Assembly: GCF_000299035.1 (NCBI RefSeq)
Contig: NZ_JH921518.1
Location: forward strand, 594,439-658,438
Direction of reading: 5' to 3'
DNA length: 64,000 bases
DNA from: Bacillus bingmayongensis
Lineage (GTDB): Bacteria; Bacillota; Bacilli; Bacillales; Bacillaceae_G
In this document: positions 56,284-64,000 of the stretch, in pieces
How the letters are laid out: each line of letters opens with the position of its first letter
How positions within the stretch are numbered: the stretch's first letter is position 1
Made by a program: the position numbers and the translations under genes
The notes under the pieces: generated by a model
Seen by the model: the letters and a program-made list of their open reading frames with translations, nothing else
Databases searched by the model: none
Told to the model about the DNA's origin: nothing

Positions 56284-56314
56284 ATAGTTATTATTTCATA
56301 AGAGAGGGAAAGAG

Positions 56315-56461
56315 ATGGAAAGATTAAAAGAGATATGGTCTCGACCACTCACACAATGGTTTGCAAAAACTTTTTATTACCTTGCAATATTGTTTGCATT
56401 GCTTTGGTTGTATGGGTTCCATGATACAAACACAAGCACATTTATTTACAATGAATTTTAG
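56315..56461 (+). CDS. dltX: DltX
   Basis: A 48-residue protein with one membrane span (FYYLAILFALLWLYGFH) and the conserved C-terminal FIYNEF motif, required for D-alanylation of teichoic acids through contact with DltB/DltD. First gene of the dlt operon, AGAGAGGGAAAG before the ATG, 12 bases from dltA. Confidence 0.9.
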   Translation: MERLKEIWSRPLTQWFAKTFYYLAILFALLWLYGFHDTNTSTFIYNEF

Positions 56462-56473
56462 GGTGGGAACGTT

Positions 56474-57988
56474 ATGAAGTTATTAGAACAAATCGAAAAA
56501 TGGGCGGCTGAAACACCTGATCAAACCGCTTTCGTTTGGCGAGATGCGAAAATTACGTACAAACAATTAAAGGAAGACTCTGATGCACTAGCTCATTGGA
56601 TTTCTTCTGAGTATGCAGATGATCACTCACCAATTATGGTTTACGGCCATATGCAGCCAGAAATGATCGTTAGCTTTTTAGGGTGTGTCAAAGCTGGACA
56701 TGCTTACATTCCAGTAGATTTATCTATTCCAGCTGACCGTGTACAACGGATTGCTGAAAGTTCTGGTGCGAAATTACTTCTATCACCAGTAGAAGTAGCA
56801 GTAACTGATTTACCAGTTCGCATCATATCTGAAAACAACTTAAAAGACATTCTCTTTACTCATAAAGGGCAAACTCCAAACCCTGAGCTTGCAGTAAAAG
56901 ATGATGAAAACTTCTACATTATTTACACGTCAGGGAGCACAGGTAATCCGAAAGGTGTACAAATCACTTATAATTGTCTTGTAAGTTTTACAAAATGGGC
57001 TGCCCAAGATTTCAACTTACAAACAGGACAAGTATTTTTAAACCAAGCACCCTTTTCATTCGATTTATCTGTGATGGATGTTTACCCATCGTTAGTAACA
57101 GGTGGTACACTTTGGGCAATTGATAAAGATATGATTGCACGTCCAAAAGACTTATTTGCTTCTTTAGAACAATCTGATGTACAAGTATGGACATCCACAC
57201 CATCTTTTGCAGAAATGTGTTTAATGGAGCCATCTTTCTCTGAAAGTATGCTGCCAAACATGAAAACATTCTTATTCTGCGGTGAAGTATTATCAAATGA
57301 TGTAGCAAGAAAACTAATTGAGCGCTTCCCGAAAGCAACAATTATGAATACGTATGGTCCGACTGAGGCAACTGTAGCTGTAACAGGCATTCATGTTACA
57401 CAAGAAGTAATTGATACATATCAATCGCTTCCGGTTGGTTACTGTAAATCTGATTGCCGCCTTCTTATTATGAAAGAAGATGGTACGATTGCACCCGATG
57501 GTGAAAAAGGTGAGATCGTAATTGTTGGTCCAAGCGTAAGCGTTGGGTATTTAGGAAGTCCTGAATTAACAGAAAAAGCATTCACAGTTATCGATGGCGA
57601 ACGTGCCTACAAAACAGGTGATGCTGGCTATGTAGAAAATGGTCTTCTTTTCTATAATGGTCGTCTTGATTTCCAAATTAAATTACATGGTTATCGAATG
57701 GAATTAGAAGAAATCGAACATCACCTTCGTGGTTGCTCTTATGTGGAAGGAGCTGTCGTAATTCCAATTAAAAAAGGTGAGAGATACGATTACTTATTAG
57801 CGATTGTTGTTCCAGGAGAGCATTCGTTTGAAAAAGAATTCAAATTAACATCTGCAATCAAAAAAGAACTCAATGAGCGATTACCAAATTACATGATTCC
57901 AAGAAAATTCATGTATCAATCTTCTATTCCTATGACACCAAATGGAAAGGTAGATCGCAAAAAATTATTGAGTGAGGTTACAGCATGA
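56474..57988 (+). CDS. dltA: D-alanine--D-alanyl carrier protein ligase
   Basis: A 504-residue adenylating enzyme that activates D-Ala and loads it on DltC. ANL-family motifs [35 protein letters not shown] and the C-terminal NGKVDRKKL are present. Overlaps dltB by four bases. Confidence 0.96.
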   Translation: MKLLEQIEKWAAETPDQTAFVWRDAKITYKQLKEDSDALAHWISSEYADDHSPIMVYGHMQPEMIVSFLGCVKAGHAYIPVDLSIPADRVQRIAESSGAKLLLSPVEVAVTDLPVRIISENNLKDILFTHKGQTPNPELAVKDDENFYIIYTSGSTGNPKGVQITYNCLVSFTKWAAQDFNLQTGQVFLNQAPFSFDLSVMDVYPSLVTGGTLWAIDKDMIARPKDLFASLEQSDVQVWTSTPSFAEMCLMEPSFSESMLPNMKTFLFCGEVLSNDVARKLIERFPKATIMNTYGPTEATVAVTGIHVTQEVIDTYQSLPVGYCKSDCRLLIMKEDGTIAPDGEKGEIVIVGPSVSVGYLGSPELTEKAFTVIDGERAYKTGDAGYVENGLLFYNGRLDFQIKLHGYRMELEEIEHHLRGCSYVEGAVVIPIKKGERYDYLLAIVVPGEHSFEKEFKLTSAIKKELNERLPNYMIPRKFMYQSSIPMTPNGKVDRKKLLSEVTA

Positions 57989-59151
57989 CCGCATATGGAT
58001 CATTTTATTTTTTCGCCATAGTGGGCATTTTATTAATACCTACTATCATAGCTGGATTAAAGGGTAAAATGTTGCGCAAATATAATGCTGCGGTAACACT
58101 AATCATGCTTGCCATTATCTTCTCTGATAAACCGAAGCAAGCGATGGTACTAGCAGCATTTGTTATTTGGCAATATATCCTTGTTAAAGGCTATTTACTA
58201 TTGAGAAAACGTGATAATAACACCATTACATTTTGTATTGCTGTTATTTTATCAATTCTACCATTGGTACTAATAAAAATTATACCATTTGTACCAGAAT
58301 TAAAATTCCTTAGCTTTCTTGGTGCTTCTTATGTAACATTTAGAGCAGTACAAATGGTATTTGAAGTTCGTGATGGTTTGATTAAAGAAGTTTCATTCTT
58401 TAACTTCTGGGAATTCATTTTATTCTTCCCTGCCATCTCAACTGGACCAATCGATCGTTATCGAAGATTCCAAAAAGATATACAGAAGCCACCAAGTGCT
58501 GAAGAATATCAAAAGCTACTATATACAGGGATTAACCGGATTTTCCAAGGTTTTCTGTATAAATTTATAATTGCGTATTTATTAAAGCAACATATTGTAG
58601 ATGCAGTATTTGCTAATCAAAATACAATCTTATCTAATACAATCTACATGTATGGCTATAGTTTGTATTTATTCTTTGACTTTGCGGGTTATAGTGCATT
58701 CGTAATCGGTGTCAGTTATATGATGGGTATTAAAACACCAGAAAACTTTAATAAACCGTTCATTAGTCGTAACATTAAAGACTTCTGGAACCGTTGGCAC
58801 ATGAGCTTATCATTCTGGTTCCGTGACTTTATTTATATGCGCTTTGTCTTTTTCGCAACAAAGAAAAAATTAATTAAAAATCGCTACACGATTTCATATA
58901 TCGGAGCATTTTTAAACTTTTTCATTATGGGAATTTGGCACATTGCAGGGTCTCATGTTTATCAATATGTTATTTACGGTCTATATCACGCTGCTCTGTT
59001 TATTTTGTTTGATATTTTCGAACGAAAAAACAAAAAGCATAAGTTTTGGCCAAACAATAAATTCATGCATGTTCTTGCAATTGTGATTACGTTCCATTTC
59101 GTATGTTTCGGTTTCCTAATCTTCTCTGGTCACCTTAACAGATATTTCTAA
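57985..59151 (+). CDS. dltB: D-alanyl transfer protein DltB (MBOAT)
   Basis: A 388-residue MBOAT acyltransferase with about 11-12 membrane segments. The catalytic His is in [14 protein letters not shown], with the upstream [14 protein letters not shown] motif. It moves D-Ala from DltC across the membrane. Confidence 0.95.
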   Translation: MTAYGSFYFFAIVGILLIPTIIAGLKGKMLRKYNAAVTLIMLAIIFSDKPKQAMVLAAFVIWQYILVKGYLLLRKRDNNTITFCIAVILSILPLVLIKIIPFVPELKFLSFLGASYVTFRAVQMVFEVRDGLIKEVSFFNFWEFILFFPAISTGPIDRYRRFQKDIQKPPSAEEYQKLLYTGINRIFQGFLYKFIIAYLLKQHIVDAVFANQNTILSNTIYMYGYSLYLFFDFAGYSAFVIGVSYMMGIKTPENFNKPFISRNIKDFWNRWHMSLSFWFRDFIYMRFVFFATKKKLIKNRYTISYIGAFLNFFIMGIWHIAGSHVYQYVIYGLYHAALFILFDIFERKNKKHKFWPNNKFMHVLAIVITFHFVCFGFLIFSGHLNRYF

Positions 59152-59221
59152 TGAATAACTTCTTTTCTTATGACTAAGAAGTTACACATAATACATTTCG
59201 GATATAAAGGAGATTTTAAAA

Positions 59222-59461
59222 ATGGCAGAATTTAAAGATCAAGTATTAGATATTTTAGAAGAAGTTTGTGAAAACGATATTGTAAAAGAAAATCCAGATG
59301 TACAATTATTTGAAGAAGGTATCCTTGATTCTTTCGGTACAGTATCTTTATTAGTAGAATTCCAAGAACGTCTAGATATCGAAGTATCTATTTCTGATTT
59401 TGATCGCGATGAGTGGGCAACACCAAACATGATCATTAAGAAGTTGGAAGATATCCGATGA
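59222..59461 (+). CDS. dltC: D-alanyl carrier protein
   Basis: A 79-residue acyl-carrier protein; the phosphopantetheine Ser is in [16 protein letters not shown] precedes the ATG. It overlaps dltD by four bases. Confidence 0.96.
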   Translation: MAEFKDQVLDILEEVCENDIVKENPDVQLFEEGILDSFGTVSLLVEFQERLDIEVSISDFDRDEWATPNMIIKKLEDIR

Positions 59462-60633
59462 AAAAAGCAACTTTTGGACCGATGCTCTTAGCATTGGCCC
59501 TTTTTGCTGTATTCTTACTTATTCCAACACGCTTTCTACTTCCACTTGTAAGTGATAAAAAAGTAGAGCAGGCGGCAACTTCTTTAAAACAAGAAAAAAT
59601 ACAAAGTATGATTTTACAGCAAAAAATGTTAGAAGATCCGAAATACCTTCCGATGTATGGTTCATCGGAATTTGCAAGGATGGATGCTTTTCACCCATCC
59701 AATTACTTTAAAGTAAAACCTGAAGGATTCACACCATTTCTTCTTGGACGTGGTGGAACACAAGACCTTATCCATGTGCTAAACTTTGCATCTACAATGG
59801 ATCAATTAAAAGATAAAAAAATGGTCTTTATCCTTTCACCACAATGGTTTGTACCACAAGGAATTGATGAAACACACTTTGCACCTAACTTTTCTAAACA
59901 ACAAGGCTATCATTTCCTTTTCAATAATGATCTAAAGCCTGAAATGAAAAAACAAATTGCAAAGCGCTTATTAAACTTTGAAATTGTAAAAAAAGAAACA
60001 TTATTAAAAACATCTTTAGAAGGTATCGTCTATGATGATACGAAACATAAAATAAAAGCACTTGCTGCGAAACCTTTTGCTTATCTTTACCGTAATATTT
60101 TAGATCGCAAAGACATATTTACAGCGATGTTCAATATTAAACCGCATAAAGAAGAGCTCGACCCTTCATTGAAACAAATGAACTGGGAAGAAGCACGTAA
60201 ACACGCAGATCAAACTGGTGAATTAGAATCTAGAACAAATCAATATGGTATCGAAGATAGTTACTTCAATAACAAAATTAAAAAGAAATTGAAGCAACGC
60301 AAAGGTTACTTAAAAAATGATGCTTATGATCAATCACCAGAATATGAAGATTTACAAATTGCGCTTGATTTATTAAAACAATCTGGTGCAAAACCACTCT
60401 TCATTTCTATTCCTGTAAAAGGCCCTTGGTATGATTATGCTGGATTCCCAAAAGAACGACGCGAATTATACTATAAGAAAGTTAATGAGCAAATTAAGCA
60501 AGCTGGCTATCCAATTGCTGACTTCTCAAACCATGAGTATGATAAATACTTCTTAAAAGATCATATGCACTTAGGATGGAAAGGCTGGGTATACATCGAC
60601 GAAGCCATCCAGCAATTTTATAAAGCAAACTAA
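59458..60633 (+). CDS. dltD: D-alanyl transfer protein DltD
   Basis: A 391-residue protein with one N-terminal membrane anchor (about 7-28) and an extracellular SGNH-hydrolase-like domain: MYGSSEF (Ser), and the C-terminal Asp/His in [11 protein letters not shown]. It completes transfer of D-Ala to lipoteichoic acid, lowering surface negative charge and raising cationic peptide tolerance. Confidence 0.95.
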   Translation: MKKATFGPMLLALALFAVFLLIPTRFLLPLVSDKKVEQAATSLKQEKIQSMILQQKMLEDPKYLPMYGSSEFARMDAFHPSNYFKVKPEGFTPFLLGRGGTQDLIHVLNFASTMDQLKDKKMVFILSPQWFVPQGIDETHFAPNFSKQQGYHFLFNNDLKPEMKKQIAKRLLNFEIVKKETLLKTSLEGIVYDDTKHKIKALAAKPFAYLYRNILDRKDIFTAMFNIKPHKEELDPSLKQMNWEEARKHADQTGELESRTNQYGIEDSYFNNKIKKKLKQRKGYLKNDAYDQSPEYEDLQIALDLLKQSGAKPLFISIPVKGPWYDYAGFPKERRELYYKKVNEQIKQAGYPIADFSNHEYDKYFLKDHMHLGWKGWVYIDEAIQQFYKAN

Positions 60634-60636
60634 TAA

Positions 60637-60670
60637 GAAAGACCGCTTGAATTATTCAAGTGGTCTTTTC
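60637..60670. terminator. Bidirectional terminator of dlt and the nitronate monooxygenase gene
   Basis: GAAAGACCGCTTGAAT / ATTCAAGTGGTCTTTTC stem between convergent genes. Confidence 0.85.
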
Positions 60671-61752
60671 GTATATATACTTTGTAATTTTTCTACGCTT
60701 ACCTTTACTTCTGCCATCACCCGTTCAACAATTTGCTGAGCTGACTCTTTTCTCGCTAACGAAGAAGCTTGTCCAGCCCAAAGTGACATATATTCTCCTT
60801 TATTTTGTTTTGCAGCTTCTTGACGTATTTTAGAAGTTAATGCATTTTGAACTGGATACATTGGGAGTCGTTCTTCTTTTTCTTTATGTTGTTCTATAAA
60901 TGTATTTCGAATCCCCCTTGCATATTTTCCAGAAAATGATCTCGTTATAGTTGTACTCGTATCTGTACTCTGCAGTACTGCTGTTTTATGTACCTCATGT
61001 GTAATGCTTTCTTCACTTGTTAAAAATGCCGTCCCCATTTGAACGCCTTCTGCTCCCAATACATAAGCAGCAACAACACCTTGTCCATTCATAATCCCTC
61101 CTGCTGCTACAATTGGGATATGTGGTACTGCAACTACTAATTGAGGAATTAAAGCAAAAGTACCGATCATAGAATCTTGTTCTTTCCCAATAAAAGTTCC
61201 GCGGTGGCCTCCAGCTTCGCTACCTTGCCCTACAATTACATCTACCTCTAATTCAGCAAGCACCTTCGCTTCTGCCACATTTGTCGCTGTTCCAATTACC
61301 TTTATGCCCTCTTTCTTTAATAATGCAATCTCCTCTTGTTCTAACGTGTGAAATGCAAAGCTTACAACTGGTACTTTTTCTTCCACTAATACTTGTAATT
61401 GTTCTTTATAACTTTCTGGAAGCTGCAATGCTTGTTCTTTATTTTCTTCTATACCTAACTCGTCTTTTATGACTACAAGTAACTCATTCGCTTCTTGTAC
61501 CTTTTCATCTTCAACTTCTATTTCCTTCGTAAGAAGTAAATTTACGCCAAATGGTTGATCCGTTAATTTACGTATTTTATGAATAGCATCTCGAATTTGC
61601 TCAGGACTCATATAACCAGCCCCAAGCGTTCCTAATCCTCCACTATTACATACAGCCACAACAAGTTCTGGTGTCGTAATCGCACCTGCCATACCTGCTT
61701 GAATAATTGGATACTTTATTTGTAATACATCAGTTACTCTACTTGTAAACAT
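60652..61752 (-). CDS. Nitronate monooxygenase family flavoenzyme
   Basis: A 366-residue FMN TIM barrel (NMO/FabK-like). Motifs: KYPIIQAGMAGAITTPELVVAV, GGLGTLGAGYMSPE, VIVGQGSEAGGHRG and VAAGGIMNGQGVVAAYVLGAEGVQMGTAFL. It would oxidise alkyl nitronates; FabK-type enoyl-ACP reduction is a less likely alternative. Confidence 0.87.
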   Translation of the reverse strand: MFTSRVTDVLQIKYPIIQAGMAGAITTPELVVAVCNSGGLGTLGAGYMSPEQIRDAIHKIRKLTDQPFGVNLLLTKEIEVEDEKVQEANELLVVIKDELGIEENKEQALQLPESYKEQLQVLVEEKVPVVSFAFHTLEQEEIALLKKEGIKVIGTATNVAEAKVLAELEVDVIVGQGSEAGGHRGTFIGKEQDSMIGTFALIPQLVVAVPHIPIVAAGGIMNGQGVVAAYVLGAEGVQMGTAFLTSEESITHEVHKTAVLQSTDTSTTITRSFSGKYARGIRNTFIEQHKEKEERLPMYPVQNALTSKIRQEAAKQNKGEYMSLWAGQASSLARKESAQQIVERVMAEVKVSVEKLQSIYTKRPLE

Positions 61753-61872
61753 TTTTCTATTCTCCCTTCTTATTCACTCTTATATTTTCTTGATTCAATA
61801 AATTTTCCCCTTCTTTTAACAGGATTGAACTTCTTATAAACGAATATATTGAAAGTGAAGGAGGAGATTGAA

Positions 61873-62790
61873 ATGATTCAGCCAAATGCCTTACAACAAG
61901 GCGATACGGTAATGATTATTGCTCCCGCAGGACCACCAGTAATAGAACACGTTCTTACAGGAAAAAAAGTATTAGAAACTATGGGCCTATCTGTAATAAT
62001 TGGTCAAAGCGTTTACGAGAAATACGGCTATTTAGCTGGAAATGATACAATCCGCCTTCAGGATTTACATAAAGCATTTGCAAACCCTGAAGTCAAAGGT
62101 GTTTTTTGCGCAAGAGGTGGATATGGAAGCGGTCGTCTCCTTCCCCATATTCAATATAAACTCATTCGAAACAATCCAAAAATTTTTTGGGGATATAGTG
62201 ATATTACCGCTTTGCACATTGCTTTTTCACAATATGCAGGACTTGTTACTTTTCATGGGCCGATGATTGAAGAATTAGGAAAAGGGATCCATTCTCTCTC
62301 CTTATCTTCTTTCAATCAACTATTCCATCCGTATTCAACTATTTTATCCGGAGCAGAATGTATCACGGCTACATCTACCTGCATTGTTTCTGCCCCATTA
62401 GTTGGGGGTAATTTAACAGTTTTAGTAAGTACACTAGGTACCCCCTATGAAATCTATACAGCAAATAAAATTGTATTACTTGAAGATGTTGGAGAAGAGC
62501 CGTATCGTATTGATCGCATGTTCAACCAATTGCGTTTAGCAGGAAAATTGAATGAATGTGCAGGAGTTGTCTTCACAAGCTGCCATGATTGCATAGCCTC
62601 AAAGCAGTCTCTATCATTACAAAACATATTGTATGACTATCTCGCTTCATACAATATTCCTGTATTATTTGGTCTTCCTATTGGGCACGTGCAGCCAAAT
62701 GTCGGAATACCACTTGGTATAACTGTTACAATGGACACTGAAAGAAACACTCTTTCTATCCCTCCAGGTATAAAATTTGTTCCACATTAA
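61873..62790 (+). CDS. LD-carboxypeptidase (S66 family)
   Basis: A 305-residue serine peptidase that trims the terminal D-Ala from recycled muropeptides, or a microcin-C-type immunity relative (MccF). The Ser is in FWGYSDITAL, the Glu in LLEDVGEEPYRIDRM, the His in PIGHVQPNVGIPLG, with CARGGYGSGRLLP ahead. ATG at 61873 follows GGAGGAG; an earlier in-frame ATG does not. Confidence 0.9.
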   Translation: MIQPNALQQGDTVMIIAPAGPPVIEHVLTGKKVLETMGLSVIIGQSVYEKYGYLAGNDTIRLQDLHKAFANPEVKGVFCARGGYGSGRLLPHIQYKLIRNNPKIFWGYSDITALHIAFSQYAGLVTFHGPMIEELGKGIHSLSLSSFNQLFHPYSTILSGAECITATSTCIVSAPLVGGNLTVLVSTLGTPYEIYTANKIVLLEDVGEEPYRIDRMFNQLRLAGKLNECAGVVFTSCHDCIASKQSLSLQNILYDYLASYNIPVLFGLPIGHVQPNVGIPLGITVTMDTERNTLSIPPGIKFVPH

Positions 62791-62870
62791 CACACAGTAA
62801 AATCTCAATAGGTGAATACTACTAATTATCATTGAAGAAAATACTCTATACACCTTTTCATTCACAAAAA

Positions 62871-62901
62871 AAAGGAAAAGCATGTATCGCTTTTCCTTTA
62901 T
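62871..62901. terminator. Intrinsic terminator
   Basis: AAAGGAAAAGC / GCTTTTCCTTTA stem between the convergent ldcA-like and sseB-like genes. Confidence 0.75.
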
Positions 62902-62952
62902 ATTTTCTTTCCTTATACCGAGATGATTATAAGGAATGCTTACAATAATTTT

Positions 62953-63351
62953 TTACTGATAATAATTAAATATACGTCCAGATGCTATATCCGCAATTTC
63001 TTCTGGAATAAATGTTTTGCTAAGCTCTGTTCCAACATTCAATACCGCCGTTGCTTCTTGATCTAGATTTTCAAATAATTCTTTTCCACGTATCGTGATA
63101 AGGGGCGTTTCTTCCGGCAACACTTCTTTCACAAATTCTAATTGTGTAAAGAACGGTACGATCCATCTACCTTCTCCTTGGAAGTAACGCAAACGAAGTG
63201 TTCCTTCTGATGCAGAATCATCCGCCTCTATAGATCCAGCAACATAAAAATGAGTTGTTAGCAACAATTCATAAAATTCCTTTTGTTTTTGTTTATCATC
63301 TTCTGCTAAAACGAGTACTGTTTCTATCTTCTTTACTGGAATTTGTTCCAT
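62953..63351 (-). CDS. SseB family protein
   Basis: A 132-residue protein matching the SseB N-terminal domain (DKQKQKEFYELLLTTHFYV..., then GEGRWIVPFFTQLEFVKE and the C-terminal NVGTELSKTFIPEEI). The domain is found in type VII-linked and serine-sensitivity proteins; the role here is unknown. Confidence 0.8.
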   Translation of the reverse strand: MEQIPVKKIETVLVLAEDDKQKQKEFYELLLTTHFYVAGSIEADDSASEGTLRLRYFQGEGRWIVPFFTQLEFVKEVLPEETPLITIRGKELFENLDQEATAVLNVGTELSKTFIPEEIADIASGRIFNYYQ

Positions 63352-63463
63352 ATGCTGCCACCCCTATTTTCAAAATGATTATACTTAGATTATACGAAAT
63401 ATTCTTATTTTTTTCTACATAATTATTCAAATATTTTATTGAAATAGTATCAATCATTTTTAG

Positions 63464-64000
63464 TTACAACTGCCCCATCCTTACCTTCTCTAATATTCCC
63501 GATGTTGTAGCAATGGTAGCGAATTCCTCATGAAGATTTACGAGGGCCATATTATGAATTTCTTCTGCGCAGTATTGTACACCGTCTGGTCCCTTTCGAT
63601 TAAACGTAGCTGTTGCATCGCTTACTAAATACGTTGAAAACCCTAGATTTCCAGCCATCCGTGTCGTTGTTTCTACACAGTGATTCGTCGTTAATCCAAC
63701 AATAATAACCGAATTACAATTCTTCTCTTTTAATCGCTTTTCTAAATCTGTTCTAATAAATGCACTATTAACACACTTTTGAATAACAATCTCACCTTGT
63801 AATGGCTGCACTTCCTCTTTGAAATTAACTGTTTCTGCATCTGGGTGAAACATCGATTCTACGTTTTCTTTATTCACATGCTGAATGTGAATAATAGGTA
63901 ACCCTCTTTTTCTCCATTCTTCCAATAAACGTTTCATATTTTCTTCTGCAAAAGGGTTATTTCGTTCTCCCCAATACGGTAGATCAAATGCTTTTTGCAC
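63464..64000 (-). CDS. Isochorismatase-family cysteine hydrolase, 5' end missing
   Basis: The C-terminal ~178 residues of a cysteine hydrolase; the first visible codons (VQKAFD) match the interior DVQKAFD motif holding the catalytic Asp, so the true start is beyond the window. The Lys is in EIVIQKCVNSAF and the nucleophile Cys in GLTTNHCVETTTRMAGNLGF. Substrate unknown. Confidence 0.88.
   Translation of the reverse strand: MQKAFDLPYWGERNNPFAEENMKRLLEEWRKRGLPIIHIQHVNKENVESMFHPDAETVNFKEEVQPLQGEIVIQKCVNSAFIRTDLEKRLKEKNCNSVIIVGLTTNHCVETTTRMAGNLGFSTYLVSDATATFNRKGPDGVQYCAEEIHNMALVNLHEEFATIATTSGILEKVRMGQL

Overview
The window is low-GC Gram-positive chromosomal DNA. Gene content and order, spore-protein genes, AGGAGG-type ribosome binding sites and several copies of a bcr1-like short repeat place it in the Bacillus cereus group. 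I see no tRNA, rRNA, CRISPR array, phage or transposase gene. Most of it is core metabolism and cell-envelope genes, and the unusual content lies mainly between genes.

Layout. 1-2.4 kb (minus): the lia envelope-stress operon liaI-pspA/liaH-liaF-liaS, cut off inside liaS. 2.5-9.7 kb: an NhaC-family transporter under a SAM riboswitch, a DUF402 protein, a glutamate/dicarboxylate symporter, a CwlO/PcsB-like M23 hydrolase with a WalR-type box, and an NSS transporter behind a T-box leader read as tryptophan-specific. 10-17.1 kb (minus): sulfate assimilation and siroheme synthesis (DUF2292 gene, cysH, sat, cysC, sulfite reductase, DUF3906 gene, sumT, sirB, sirC), headed by a second SAM riboswitch. 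17.2-19 kb: lysA under a lysine riboswitch. 19-24 kb: a DUF3888 protein, a lipoteichoic acid synthase, pssA preceded by a tandem structured repeat, a 2-hydroxyacid dehydrogenase and a small protein. 24.2-32 kb (minus): the complete his operon (hisZGDBHAFIE plus a PHP histidinol phosphatase), whose leader encodes a 17-residue peptide with three consecutive His codons and mutually exclusive hairpins. 32-41.3 kb (minus): ilvE, then ilvBNC-leuABCD behind an Ile T-box, with CodY and cre boxes upstream of ilvE.

41.5-49.3 kb: small Bacillus proteins (DUF3970, YkuS, GerW, a 29-residue membrane peptide), a KtrB/TrkH potassium transporter, two near-identical tandem small-RNA-like units, a MarR regulator, a YrvL-like protein, a thioredoxin-like protein and uppP. 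49.4-56 kb: a MATE exporter, small proteins, a gene interrupted by a bcr1-like repeat, an aminoglycoside-phosphotransferase-family gene, an Fe-S protein resembling a nuclease that has lost its catalytic residues, a Fur-controlled flavodoxin and an M20 amidohydrolase. 56.3-64 kb: dltXABCD, a nitronate monooxygenase, an LD-carboxypeptidase, an SseB-family protein and a truncated isochorismatase-family hydrolase.

How it works together. Amino-acid and sulfur genes are wired almost entirely through RNA leaders: two SAM riboswitches, one lysine riboswitch, two T-boxes and a probable ribosome-mediated His attenuator. Envelope functions (lia, cwlO-like, ltaS, pssA, uppP, dlt, ldcA) form the second theme. 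The items most worth following up are the His leader, the tandem small RNAs, the tandem structured element before pssA and the reversible-looking bcr1 insertion.
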